This document shows, piece by piece, positions 1 to 8,624 of a DNA stretch of 64,000 nucleotides (the stretch's first letter is position 1; each line of letters starts with the position of its first letter). Made by a program: the position numbers and the translations under genes. Below the pieces are notes generated by a model. The model was not told the DNA's origin, made no database searches, and worked only from the letters and a program-made list of their open reading frames with translations. The stretch comes from DASQZK01 sp963732905 (GTDB taxonomy: Bacteria; Bacteroidota; Bacteroidia; Bacteroidales; GCA-2748055). The stretch lies in contig CAVTBM010000009.1 of NCBI GenBank assembly GCA_963732905.1, positions 248,001-312,000 of the forward strand, written 5' to 3'.

Positions 1-1
1 C

Positions 2-1708
2 GATTTTCTTACCGGTGCCTTCCCAGCGGAATATGGCAATGCTACTTCAGGTGTGTTCGATCTTAAATTCAGGAATGGCAATTATGATAAACCTGAATTT
101 TCGTTTCAGGCAGGCATCCTCGGTCTCCAGGCTTCAGCCGAAGGCCCTCTGGGAAAGAACAACAGAGCATCGTACCTGGTAAACTACCGGTATTCATCAC
201 TTATGATTCTCGATAAGGCGGGGATTAAATTCGGGGGTGAGAATGCTCTGGCTCCTGACTTTCAGGACATCAACTTCAAAATCAATATACCGACTTCAAA
301 ATACGGGACATTTTCCCTGTTTGGCATCGGAGGTATCAGCAAAACAGGTGACAATGCGATCCGGGATACGTCACAATGGCTTTACTGGTCTGACAGATTG
401 CAGGAAAGGGAGAATCACCGGACAGGGGTGGCAGGGCTTTCACATTTTCTTATCCTCCATGATGCCAATACGTGGATCCGGAATACCCTTGCCATTACTA
501 CCGAGGAAAATGGTATGAACCAGGATACCCTGGATTTTTCGGTTAATTTCCATGATGTGGATAATGAAACATTTATAAACCGGGCTCTCAGGTACAGCGG
601 TCTGGTTAACCATAAATTCAACAACCGGAACGTCTTGCGGGGTGGTGTCATATTCAGCCGACTCTATTTTGATTTTTACAAATATGGATATATCTGGGAC
701 CTCGGGAATTTCGAGAAGTCAATCGATCAGTCGGGCAGTGCATCGGTATTTCAGTCTTACCTTCAATGGCAAAATAAACTTACAGATAAGCTCACCATCA
801 ATGCCGGACTTCACTTTATCGATGAATTCCTTAATCATTGCCTGTCTGTTGAACCAAGAGTAAGCCTGGGATACCGGTTCAACAACCGACAGTCATTTTC
901 CTACGGTTTCGGAGTCCACTCAAAAACCCTCCCTCCGTCGATCAATCTTGCTCAACGGCCTTTGTCTTCCGGGGGCTTTGAACAGCCGAACCGCGACCTG
1001 GGTCCGGTAAAGGCCGTTCATAATGTTCTCGGATATGACCGGTCGTTATCAGACAATCTCAGGCTGAAGGCCGAGGCCTATTATCAGTACCTTTATGATG
1101 TTCCGGTTGCCGCCGACAGTTCTTACGTTTCAGCCATTAATGAAAATTCCGGTTTTACCAATGAGAAATTTGTGAATAAGGGAAAAGGCAGGAATTATGG
1201 AGTAGAACTTACCCTGGAGCGGTTCTTTGATAAAAATTTTTATTTCCTCATCACTTCCTCTCTCTTTCATTCGGAATACCTGGCACTTGACCATATCTGG
1301 CGAAATACAAGGTTCGACGGAAATTATATCTTCAATGTTCTCGGCGGAAAGGAATTTAAAACCGGTAAAAACAAGGATAATATCTGGAGCCTCAACACAA
1401 GGATCATCTGGAGAGGAGGTTACCGTACAATTCCGATTGACCTGGAATCATCGAACCAACGGGGAGAAACAGTACTGATCACTCAGGAGGCGTTTACAAA
1501 CCGTGCACCGGACTATTTCAGAATCGACCTGGGTACTGGTTTCCGGAAAAATAAACCGAAGTACAGCTGGTCTCTGAACCTCGATCTGCAGAACCTGACC
1601 AACCACATCAACCTTTACCAGGAATATTACAACGCGGCCGATCAGCGGATTGAACGATATACCTACTCGGGACTGATCCCAAACCTGAATTACAAGGTGG
1701 ACTTTTAG
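2..1708 (+). CDS. TonB-dependent receptor, C-terminal part (cut by window edge)
   Basis: An outer-membrane beta-barrel that takes up a ligand using TonB energy; the ligand is unknown. The frame is already open at the first bases, so the signal peptide, any carboxypeptidase-like domain and the start of the plug lie outside the window. The visible part opens inside the plug with FPAEYGNATSGVFDLKFRNG, a typical plug-domain signature. It then runs through about 450 residues of alternating aromatic barrel strands and ends on a C-terminal Phe (LNYKVDF), as outer-membrane barrels do. No SusD-like partner follows, so this is more likely a TonB receptor of the general or CarboxypepD_reg type than a SusC. 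A secreted FMN-binding protein starts 95 bp downstream on the same strand. The family is clear; the substrate is not. Confidence 0.9.
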   Translation, partial: DFLTGAFPAEYGNATSGVFDLKFRNGNYDKPEFSFQAGILGLQASAEGPLGKNNRASYLVNYRYSSLMILDKAGIKFGGENALAPDFQDINFKINIPTSKYGTFSLFGIGGISKTGDNAIRDTSQWLYWSDRLQERENHRTGVAGLSHFLILHDANTWIRNTLAITTEENGMNQDTLDFSVNFHDVDNETFINRALRYSGLVNHKFNNRNVLRGGVIFSRLYFDFYKYGYIWDLGNFEKSIDQSGSASVFQSYLQWQNKLTDKLTINAGLHFIDEFLNHCLSVEPRVSLGYRFNNRQSFSYGFGVHSKTLPPSINLAQRPLSSGGFEQPNRDLGPVKAVHNVLGYDRSLSDNLRLKAEAYYQYLYDVPVAADSSYVSAINENSGFTNEKFVNKGKGRNYGVELTLERFFDKNFYFLITSSLFHSEYLALDHIWRNTRFDGNYIFNVLGGKEFKTGKNKDNIWSLNTRIIWRGGYRTIPIDLESSNQRGETVLITQEAFTNRAPDYFRIDLGTGFRKNKPKYSWSLNLDLQNLTNHINLYQEYYNAADQRIERYTYSGLIPNLNYKVDF

Positions 1709-1803
1709 GAAATTTGCATGGCTTGTGCCACAGGACCGGCTGAACTTATTAGGAAAGCAATGAAAGGGAAAGAGGAACCCCATACCATTAATCATCATGT
1801 ATT

Positions 1804-2187
1804 ATGAAAAACAGGCTGCTTTTTGTTCTGTGTCTTTTTATGATCATCGGTTGCGAATTATCCGATGAAGAAATATCTTCGATCGATGTAAGGGAAGTTG
1901 ATATGAGCCTTGTCAGTGACGGTACTTTTACCGGGGAATACAAGGATCCTGACTCGGATGGACGGGCAAAGGTTTCGGTCACTGTTGAAGATCATCAAAT
2001 CACTGCCGTTGATATCCTGGAATTGAATGCCTCTCCTGTCGGACGAAAGGCAAGGTATATCGTCCATACGGTTTTAGAAGAACAATCAGTCAGCGTTGAT
2101 GCCGTTTCAGGAGCAACCCTGACGAGTCTTGTTATACTTAAATCCATTGAAGTCGCATTGATGAAAGGTATTCCTGATATAAAATAA
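1804..2187 (+). CDS. FMN-binding domain lipoprotein, predicted flavinylated
   Basis: A small exported electron-carrier-type protein of 127 residues. It begins with a lipoprotein signal (lipobox IIGC, Cys17), and the rest is a single FMN_bind domain as in NqrC and RnfG. Residues 99-105 read DAVSGAT, which fits the motif where ApbE (flavin transferase) attaches FMN covalently to the final Thr (Thr105). The family moves electrons across or at the membrane face. It lies between a TonB receptor and a small barrel-like protein, with only 2 bp to the latter, so the three could be co-transcribed. That context suggests extracytosolic flavin electron transfer linked to uptake or reduction of a metal or organic acceptor, but this is inference. 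No apbE is in the window. Confidence 0.85.
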   Translation: MKNRLLFVLCLFMIIGCELSDEEISSIDVREVDMSLVSDGTFTGEYKDPDSDGRAKVSVTVEDHQITAVDILELNASPVGRKARYIVHTVLEEQSVSVDAVSGATLTSLVILKSIEVALMKGIPDIK

Positions 2188-2189
2188 CC

Positions 2190-2666
2190 ATGAAATATAC
2201 ATTACGCACTTTTTCCATTGCTGTCATTCTCATCTGCGGAGCTGTCTCATCTACTTTTGCACAGCAACGAAGGCCAAACAGCATTTATGTTGAAATGGCA
2301 GGGGTTGCAGGCAACTATTCGGTAAATTATGACAGGATCCTTGGTAATATAAACCATTGGCTGCATTATTCTGCCGGAGGCGGATGTTCAGTCTGGAACA
2401 ATACGGTAGTAAACTTTCCCCTGCATATATTAATGATGGCGGGACCAAAATCCCACAACCTTGAACTTGGGCTGGGAGGCCTGCCGGAATTGTATTTCAG
2501 CCACTACGGGAATGATCAATCCTTCTTACTGTTCTATTCTTTCGGTTACCGTTATCAGAAACCGGATGGGAAGATCAGGATGAATATTACGGTTTCCCCG
2601 ATGTCGCAGCCTTCCATAAAATGGAATACCACTGCTGTTGGAATTGGAGCCGGGTATGTATTCTGA
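2190..2666 (+). CDS. small secreted protein, probable outer-membrane barrel
   Basis: 158 residues with a clear Sec signal peptide (hydrophobic stretch to about residue 24, cleavage near TFAQQ). The mature part is rich in Gly, Tyr and Phe in an alternating pattern and ends GIGAGYVF with a terminal Phe, as expected for a small outer-membrane beta-barrel. I do not recognise a named family. It starts 2 bp after the stop of the FMN-binding lipoprotein, so translation is probably coupled and the two may work together in the envelope. Confidence 0.7.
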   Translation: MKYTLRTFSIAVILICGAVSSTFAQQRRPNSIYVEMAGVAGNYSVNYDRILGNINHWLHYSAGGGCSVWNNTVVNFPLHILMMAGPKSHNLELGLGGLPELYFSHYGNDQSFLLFYSFGYRYQKPDGKIRMNITVSPMSQPSIKWNTTAVGIGAGYVF

Positions 2667-2854
2667 GAATATTCCGCCTTGGATGTGATGGTTGGTGTCT
2701 GATAAAAAAGGAAGAATCTTCAATTGCTATTCCATTTGTTGAGACCCATTTTTCATCTGGTCCTTAAATACGCATTGCAGCCTGTCAAAATTCAAAATCT
2801 TTCCCGATATTTATTCCGGAATTCTGACATATTGATCATTTAAGGCCATGAAAA

Positions 2855-3472
2855 ATGAAAAACACTGTTTTAATAATGCTGATGCTTTTGATTATGGGAA
2901 GTTTCTTAAACTGCAGTCATAACCAATCCGACCCATCGACATGGAGCCGGAACAAAACAGACCATTGGTTCGAAGCCGGACAATGGTTAAACGGGTGGAA
3001 TGTTCAGCCCGATTCCACCATCAACCGCAGGGCCCTGGCTGAAGCATATTTTAAGAATCCTGAAAGGTGGGATCAGGCATTCGAATTTCTGAAAACCCAT
3101 GATTTGCAGAATCTTGAGTTAAAACGATACGATATTGACGGAGACAGCCTTTTTGCCACCGTTAGTGAATATACTACTCAAAGTGAAGATGAAAAACATT
3201 ATGAAGCACATAGGAAATACGTTGATATACAGTATGTGATTTCAGGCAGGGAGGAAATAGGGGTTTCCCCTTTGGCTGATACCACGCAAACGTTCCAGAA
3301 TTATGATCCGGCTAAAGATATAGGTTTTTATGAGGTGAATCCGGTGAAAAATTATGAGGCCACACCCCGCAACTTCTTTATATTTTTCCCATCTGATGCT
3401 CACAGGCCGGGTCTCGACCCCGGAGAAAAGACCCAGGTTAAAAAGCTGGTCATCAAATTAAAGGTTGAATAA
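2855..3472 (+). CDS. YhcH/YjgK/YiaL-family lipoprotein (DUF386)
   Basis: 205 residues. The N-terminus is a lipoprotein signal (lipobox FLNC, Cys20). The body matches the YhcH/YjgK/YiaL cupin-like fold: the HRKYVDIQYVISGREEIGV stretch and the FFIFFPSDAHRPGL stretch carry the conserved His, Glu and Asp residues of the metal site. Relatives such as NanQ act on sugar anomers, and others sit in sugar-acid operons. Most family members are cytosolic, so the lipoprotein signal is a notable feature and implies action in the periplasm. A GH27 glycosidase begins about 60 bp downstream on the same strand, which fits processing of a released sugar. The exact reaction is unknown. Confidence 0.85.
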   Translation: MKNTVLIMLMLLIMGSFLNCSHNQSDPSTWSRNKTDHWFEAGQWLNGWNVQPDSTINRRALAEAYFKNPERWDQAFEFLKTHDLQNLELKRYDIDGDSLFATVSEYTTQSEDEKHYEAHRKYVDIQYVISGREEIGVSPLADTTQTFQNYDPAKDIGFYEVNPVKNYEATPRNFFIFFPSDAHRPGLDPGEKTQVKKLVIKLKVE

Positions 3473-3529
3473 AACGGGTCGGAAATGACCATTTGGCCAG
3501 TGCCGGCAGCCTTGCTAAATAACTGTACC

Positions 3530-4918
3530 ATGAAATATTTCTTCATTTGTCTTTTAAGCCTGAATCTGATCGTCTTGCAGGCTCAGACTGATCAGATGGC
3601 CGGAAGATCGGGCCTAAACCGGCTGGCCCAGACACCCCCCATGGGATGGAACAGTTACGATTGTTTCGGATCCATGGTCACTGAAGCCGAGGTTCGGGCC
3701 AATGCTGCATATATGGCGGAGCACCTGAAAAAATATGGTTATGATTACATCGTGGTTGATTTTCTCTGGTCGTATCCTTTCCAGCCGGAGGCTAAAATCG
3801 GGAATTATCCTCAGTTGAAACTCAGTAATGATGAAGGCTATACGCCCTGGCTGGCAATGGATAAATACGGACGGCTTTTGCCCGACCCTTGGAGGTTTCC
3901 CTCATCAGCCGGCGGACGGGGTTTCAGACCCCTCGCCGAGTATGTTCACAGCCTCGGACTCAAATTTGGCATTCATGTAATGCGAGGAATTCCCAGGCAG
4001 GCTGTTTGGGCCAGATCACCGGTGAAAGGTACAGCCAACATCGACGCTTCCATGATCGCTGACACCACTTCCGTCTGCCGCTGGCTGAACCAGATGTGGG
4101 GTGTTGATATGACCCAACCGGGTGCACAGGACTACTATAATTCCCTGTGTGACCTGTATGCTTCATGGGATGTTGATTTTATCAAGGTTGATGATATGTC
4201 CTCACCCTTTCACGGTCCTGAGATCGAAGCTGTACATAGCGCTATTGAGCAATGCGCACGACCGATGGTTTACAGTCTCTCCCCGGGCAGAACACCCCTG
4301 GAAGAAGCAGATGATGTGCGAGCCATGGCAAATATGTGGCGTATCTCGGGAGATTTCTGGGATAGCTGGCCAAAACTCCTTGACCAGTTTGAACTGTGCA
4401 AAGACTGGGCACCCTATATCTCGCCAGGGCACTGGCCCGACGCCGATATGCTTCCTGTGGGAGAACTTTCAAAAAGGGGTCCTGTGGGCAGGGAAAAGAG
4501 CACCGGCTTTACTCCTGAAGAACAGTATACCATGATCTCCCTTTGGTCTATGTTCCGCTCCCCGTTGATGATCGGCGGCGACCTTACCGGTTTCGACGAC
4601 TTTACCCTCGCGCTGCTCACCAATGACGAAGTGCTGGCTATCGATCAGAACAGTGTCAGTAATCATGAGGTTTACTCTCGTGAAGGGATTATCGTCTGGC
4701 AGGCGGAAATACCCGACTCCACGGTGAACTACCTCGCAGTGTTCAATACCACCGACGCTGATATGGATAAAGTTGTGGTCAAATGGAGCGACACGGGTCT
4801 GACTGCACATAAATACGAGGTCAGAGATCTGTGGGCAAAAAGTGATCTTGGTTCATTCAGGAATTCCATAACTCTTGAAGTTCCGAAGCATGGAGTGAAG
4901 CTGCTGAAGCTGGAATAA
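3530..4918 (+). CDS. GH27-type alpha-galactosidase (melibiase)
   Basis: A retaining glycosidase of clan GH-D, 462 residues with a signal peptide (cleavage near LQAQ). The GH27 landmarks are in order: PPMGWNSYDCFG near residue 36, the VVDFLW strand near 75, the nucleophile in FIKVDD (Asp221) and the acid/base in WRISGDFWDSW (Asp275). A small beta-sandwich follows. An in-frame ATG at 3485 would put 15 extra residues before the signal peptide, so I chose 3530, where MKYFFICLL begins. Alpha-galactosidase is the commonest activity, but the family also holds beta-L-arabinopyranosidases and alpha-N-acetylgalactosaminidases. The YhcH lipoprotein directly upstream probably belongs to the same transcript. 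Confidence 0.9.
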   Translation: MKYFFICLLSLNLIVLQAQTDQMAGRSGLNRLAQTPPMGWNSYDCFGSMVTEAEVRANAAYMAEHLKKYGYDYIVVDFLWSYPFQPEAKIGNYPQLKLSNDEGYTPWLAMDKYGRLLPDPWRFPSSAGGRGFRPLAEYVHSLGLKFGIHVMRGIPRQAVWARSPVKGTANIDASMIADTTSVCRWLNQMWGVDMTQPGAQDYYNSLCDLYASWDVDFIKVDDMSSPFHGPEIEAVHSAIEQCARPMVYSLSPGRTPLEEADDVRAMANMWRISGDFWDSWPKLLDQFELCKDWAPYISPGHWPDADMLPVGELSKRGPVGREKSTGFTPEEQYTMISLWSMFRSPLMIGGDLTGFDDFTLALLTNDEVLAIDQNSVSNHEVYSREGIIVWQAEIPDSTVNYLAVFNTTDADMDKVVVKWSDTGLTAHKYEVRDLWAKSDLGSFRNSITLEVPKHGVKLLKLE

Positions 4919-5230
4919 GAAGAGCAGAGGGTATATGAGACCGGGGTACTGAACGAAAAACAGAATCCGTTCAATATTCCTTAGTAAACTTCGGGAAAAG
5001 GAAACTTCCAAAGAGTACACCGAAACACTTTAACAAGAAGAGAGAGGATATATTCCGGTGGGCAGTTATCCCCGGGTCGCTGGCTGCGTTTTCAGTTTTT
5101 CATTCATTTTTCGCTGATTTAACATGTCTGGATACTATTATTGCCTAATAAAACAGGAATTCAACCAGAGTTACATTAATCCCTTCTCCCTGGTTTCATT
5201 CCAGGCCCGGACACCAAGCTCTTATTATCT
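4919..5230. other. gene-free stretch between convergent genes
   Basis: About 310 bp between the ends of the GH27 gene and the acetate transporter, which point at each other. The only structure I see is a short hairpin (CCTGG, 7-base loop, CCAGG) at 5189-5205, close to the transporter stop. It has no clear T-run, so it is at best a weak terminator. Confidence 0.4.
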
Positions 5231-5812
5231 TTAGATGGTTCCTACCGGGAGTATGACTTTACCATACACCTCATTCAACAGAACAGCCATGCCGGCATAA
5301 ATGGCGGATGCCCCGCAAAGGATCCCTTCATAACCGGTAAAGGTTTTGATCCCGGCATTTCCCGTTTTATCGCCTATTGCAAGCAGGAAAAACAAAATCG
5401 TCAGTGTGGCAAAAACAAGTTGCAGAGCCCGGTTAATTTTAAGGGTACCGACAAATAAAAATCCGGTGAAAATACCCCACATAACAAAAAAGGCAACCAT
5501 ACCGCCGGTAGAAGGAGCGGGAATCCAGTCCCATTTTGGCATCAGGATCAGTGCCACCAGTGTGAGCCAGAATAATCCGTAAGAGCCAAATGCTGTGAGC
5601 CCGAACGAGTTGCCCTTTTTGGCTTCCAGGATTCCGGCGATAACCTGGGCCAGGCCTCCGTAGAAAATGCCCATAGCCAGGATCATCGAATTCAATTCAA
5701 AAAAACCGGCATTGTGAAGGTTTAAAAGAACAGTGGTCATACCAAAAGCTAATAATCCCAACGGACCCGGATTTGCAGTCTGGTCTTTAATCGACATTGT
5801 TGATAGTTCCAT
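5231..5812 (-). CDS. satP: acetate/succinate transporter of the GPR1/FUN34/YaaH (SatP) family
   Basis: A six-helix inner-membrane transporter for acetate and related short acids, energised by protons. About 193 residues from the chosen start. The family signature NPGPLGL lies at residues 14-20. The following segments, FGMTTVLLNLHNAGFF, ILAMGIFYGGLAQ and GLTAFGSYGLFWLTL, align closely to E. coli SatP. A longer in-frame start at 5944 would add a charged 44-residue leader absent from the family, so I prefer 5812 (MELSTMS) or 5797 (MSIKDQ). It has no operon partner: the neighbour downstream is convergent. Its likely role is import or export of acetate, a common fermentation product in this phylum. 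Confidence 0.9.
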   Translation of the reverse strand: MELSTMSIKDQTANPGPLGLLAFGMTTVLLNLHNAGFFELNSMILAMGIFYGGLAQVIAGILEAKKGNSFGLTAFGSYGLFWLTLVALILMPKWDWIPAPSTGGMVAFFVMWGIFTGFLFVGTLKINRALQLVFATLTILFFLLAIGDKTGNAGIKTFTGYEGILCGASAIYAGMAVLLNEVYGKVILPVGTI

Positions 5813-6173
5813 AATGAGTAAGATTGAAGTTTGAAGAATGTTGATGTATGATCGTTTTCTATTATGATTCTGCTGTCCGTTCTTCATTAACAATTCAAAA
5901 TCAGTTTTATCCAAGAGTGATGATGGAAAAGGAAGCGATTTCATGAAAAAGGGTAGTATCTATTTACCAGGACCCGACGGTTTATGCGGGTTGGGATGAA
6001 AAATGACGGTTCTGTAAATTTTGAAAAGATTAAGCCGGTTTTGGTTGACGTTTATCCATTATTCCGTAAAGTGTTCTGGGCTAAAATAAGTGTATCAGGG
6101 CCTGCTATCAGGAACATGGAGAGCCGGGCAGGGGAGTCCCCTTGAAAATAATTCCCTGCAGTAACCATTATTG
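5813..6173. other. gene-free stretch upstream of the acetate transporter
   Basis: About 360 bp between the transporter start and repeat copy A. It holds the possible long leader of the transporter (to 5944) and otherwise no ORF, hairpin or recognisable promoter element. Confidence 0.4.
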
Positions 6174-6293
6174 TGGTCTCTGAGCGTAGCCGAAGGGTGT
6201 ACTGATTTTTGCATTGAATCTAACGGTCCCTGAGCGAAGCCGAAGGTGGTCCCTGAGCGAAGCCGAAGGGAGCTTATCTAAACGACATTGAAT
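6174..6293. repeat. dispersed repeat family 1, copy A (half element)
   Basis: Three minus-oriented copies of the 20-base unit CCCTTCGGCTACGCTCAGGG: one (6174-6196) with a C-to-T change, then two joined head to tail (6225-6270). They are followed by GGGAGCTTATCTAAACGACATTGAAT, broken here as GGGAGCTTATC and TAAACGACATTGAAT. The same flank closes copy B at 27150-27179. This looks like the right half of the complete element at 26.9 kb. Confidence 0.75.
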
Positions 6294-6329
6294 GGTGAGT
6301 CTGAACCTCTAAACCATCAGGGATTGATC

Positions 6330-6518
6330 TTATGCCGTAATTCCATGAGCATAAGTGTAAGTACGGGAGTGAATCATAAACGCCCGGGAATCTGTTTTGG
6401 TGATTTTATCAGTTCCTGGTTTGTCGCTTCCCGGGTCTATATACAACATTTTAACTAACCAGAGTAATGCCAGGATGATGAAAATGGCCAGGATGACTTT
6501 TACGTATCTCGTTTTCAT
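6330..6518 (-). CDS. small single-helix membrane protein, hypothetical
   Basis: 62 codons on the minus strand. The predicted protein starts MKTRYVKVI, then has one hydrophobic helix (about residues 8-26) and a short hydrophilic tail. That order, basic start followed by one helix, is typical of genuine small membrane proteins. It starts 83 bp after the end of the DUF1080 lipoprotein and could be read from the same transcript. No family is recognised, and the ORF could be chance. Confidence 0.35.
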   Translation of the reverse strand: MKTRYVKVILAIFIILALLWLVKMLYIDPGSDKPGTDKITKTDSRAFMIHSRTYTYAHGITA

Positions 6519-6601
6519 ATTAAGCTGATTTAAGCTGTTAAGATTTGGTTCAGGAAATTCATTTAAATAGAAAAATTATTTCTTATTCTTCCCCTGTTCA
6601 T

Positions 6602-7507
6602 TCAATCAAGATACTTCTTTAAGATTTTGGGAGCCTTGTCTAATTTTTTATATTCAATGTCTTTAAAAAACAATTCAGCACCTTCCGACTGCAGAGTCAG
6701 TCTTCCCGATTCCAGTGGGAAAAGCTCCCCGTCTTTCCTGTAAAAGGCGTTCAGTACAATCATATTCACCTTCCCGTTCACGATATGTACGGCGTTGTTT
6801 TTCCAGCAGATCAGCTCCAGGGTGTTCCATTCGCCGGGGGGATTTTCATTGTAGGGATTGGCAATAACGATCTGCCAGGCTTTGGGTCCGCCGTCACCGG
6901 AAAAATGGTGTAGCGGCGCATCCGGATTAAAAATGAGCATGGAATCCGTCAGTGTGCTGACCAGTGGGGTAAGGTATGGTTTAGCCTTCACGATGGCAGG
7001 CGGGATATCTCTTGTCCATTCAGCCGGGATATCACAAACCGACCGCATTGACCAGTAGCTTCCCACATCCCCTTCATGGATCTGAAATTCGTGGCTGGCG
7101 CCTTTCCTCTGATGATAAAGGATACCACCGTCTTTCGGGCGGCCCTCCATCCAGCTCCATTTGATGTTGCCCCATTTGAATTTCAGCCTTAAATGGTAGT
7201 TGGACAGGCTGTCGGTCAGTACCAGTCCGCCTATGATTTCCCCGGAAATCCTGATTGCCGGTTCTCCGTCCAGATTCACCACTGAAAAGACGTGCAGCGG
7301 ATCATCCCATCCCGGGCTTTCCAGATAATTCCCGAGGCTGTCGCGTTTCAGTCCTGGAACATCCACCGATGCATCGGGTGTACCCAGGTAATGGTGAGGT
7401 GCAGGGAGGTCTTTGCCGTTGAATAATGGCTGCCATGCTTCGTTACGGCAGCCTGTCATTAAGGTCAGCGTTAAAAGAAGCAGGCTAAAAACAATTGGTT
7501 TCATCAT
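6602..7507 (-). CDS. DUF1080 / 3-keto-disaccharide hydrolase-family lipoprotein
   Basis: 301 residues with a lipoprotein signal (lipobox LMTGC, Cys20). The mature part is one concanavalin-like beta-sandwich of the DUF1080 type. It opens with WQPLFNGKDL, has GGLVLTDSLSNYHLRLKFKWG in the middle, written here as overlapping pieces GGLVLTDSLSNY and LRLKFKWG, followed by KDGGILYH, and it closes with LTLQSEGAELFFKDIEYKKL. Members of this domain family include 3-keto-glycoside hydrolases, and many sit on the cell surface of Bacteroidota and Planctomycetes. A second, more compact member is at 34.3 kb. A start two codons later (7504) is equally possible. Confidence 0.88.
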   Translation of the reverse strand: MMKPIVFSLLLLTLTLMTGCRNEAWQPLFNGKDLPAPHHYLGTPDASVDVPGLKRDSLGNYLESPGWDDPLHVFSVVNLDGEPAIRISGEIIGGLVLTDSLSNYHLRLKFKWGNIKWSWMEGRPKDGGILYHQRKGASHEFQIHEGDVGSYWSMRSVCDIPAEWTRDIPPAIVKAKPYLTPLVSTLTDSMLIFNPDAPLHHFSGDGGPKAWQIVIANPYNENPPGEWNTLELICWKNNAVHIVNGKVNMIVLNAFYRKDGELFPLESGRLTLQSEGAELFFKDIEYKKLDKAPKILKKYLD

Positions 7508-8076
7508 TTTTTTGTTTTTGGGAAGATATCCGGATTGGTTGCCCTTCCATGACAGCTTTTTACATTAAGATATTATCAATCATCCGAACCTGAGAAACAG
7601 ACTCACAGGTTTAAGGAGTTGAAAGATGAAGGCGACGATGAAAGTACAAAAATAATTTGAAAGAGCATATCTCACCCTGAAAATTGTCAGAGACCATGAA
7701 CGGTAAGGCTTGATTTTATGAAACTCACCGCCGGCAGGATATCAGGCAAACAGGATAAAATAATATGCCTTCCAAAAATACATCTCAATGGATTGGAAAA
7801 AGGGTAGGTTAATCATAAGATTTTGATGTTCCATGAATTTTCCGGCGGTGTGAAAGACCCTGGTGTAAACATCATTAAGTATTTGGTGTTATTAATGACG
7901 TATATGACGAGTCACCGGAAACAAAATGGGATCGGAGAAAGCCGGGCTATTCTTCAGCCTGATGCATACAGCCGTCGCCAGCACACACTGACGGAGGTTA
8001 TACAGCCGTGATTCCTCATATGCTATGGTCAGATACTGAGTAATTAAATTATACATTATTCCAAATCTGTAAAAAA
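7508..8076. other. gene-free stretch between divergent genes
   Basis: About 570 bp between the DUF1080 lipoprotein (minus) and the DoxX-like gene (plus). A minus-strand TATTTTTG (7647-7654 read in reverse) matches the TAnnTTTG -7 box, but no TTTG lies at the right distance behind it, so I do not call a promoter. No convincing ORF was found. Confidence 0.4.
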
Positions 8077-8454
8077 ATGGAAACATCTAAATTCACCCGC
8101 ATCATCAGCATTATTTTGGGAGCATTCCTGATCATTTATGCAGTCAACCAGTTCCTGCATTTTTTCCCGACCAGTTACGGGGAAATGCCGGATTTTGCAA
8201 GACAGTACCTGGATGCGATAGCGTCCTTTCTTCCGGCTCTGTATATTTTTGAGATCCTGGTTGGTATTTTCCTGGTCTTCAATATCTGGATCCCGTTTAT
8301 CGCGATCGTTCTTGCACCGCTTTCTGTCAATTTCCTGATCTTCAATTTTGCCAACGGTGGCTGGAACATTTTGACTGCAGCTTTTGTGGCTGTTTTGAAC
8401 CTGATTCTGATATATCAGTACTGGGGGAAATACAAGCCGTTGTTTAAATCATAA
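8077..8454 (+). CDS. DoxX-like four-helix membrane protein
   Basis: 125 residues. Four hydrophobic segments lie at about 8-28, 46-68, 72-94 and 98-118, with short loops and a basic tail (KYKPLFKS). The length and the four-helix layout match the DoxX-like family of small inner-membrane proteins in Bacteroidota. The role of such proteins is poorly known; some relatives take part in redox or thiol stress. It has no neighbour on the same strand. A GCCGG-TGA-CCGGC hairpin follows the stop. Confidence 0.65.
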   Translation: METSKFTRIISIILGAFLIIYAVNQFLHFFPTSYGEMPDFARQYLDAIASFLPALYIFEILVGIFLVFNIWIPFIAIVLAPLSVNFLIFNFANGGWNILTAAFVAVLNLILIYQYWGKYKPLFKS

Positions 8455-8459
8455 GAGAG

Positions 8460-8472
8460 GCCGGTGACCGGC
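8460..8472 (+). terminator. possible hairpin after the DoxX-like gene
   Basis: GCCGGTGACCGGC starts 5 bases after the stop codon. It is a compact GC-rich inverted repeat, but what follows is ATATTTCGC rather than a T-run, so termination is uncertain. Confidence 0.3.
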
Positions 8473-8624
8473 ATATTTCGCTGCTGAATGTAAACATTTC
8501 CGGAGACCTGGATCCGTGTAAAAAACCGGATGAAACCCACCACGAATTCCGAAACTATGCGGGACAGATGAACACAGATCTACATCGAAAACTGCGTTGT
8601 ATTATGAAGTCCTGATTTCACTTT

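Noticed and set aside
6858..7058. Plus-strand ORF opposite the DUF1080 gene
   Set aside because: It overlaps the strongly supported minus-strand gene and has no family similarity.
7823..8086. Two overlapping ORFs of 62 and 64 codons before the DoxX-like gene
   Set aside because: They lie on opposite strands, lack signals and show no recognisable domain.
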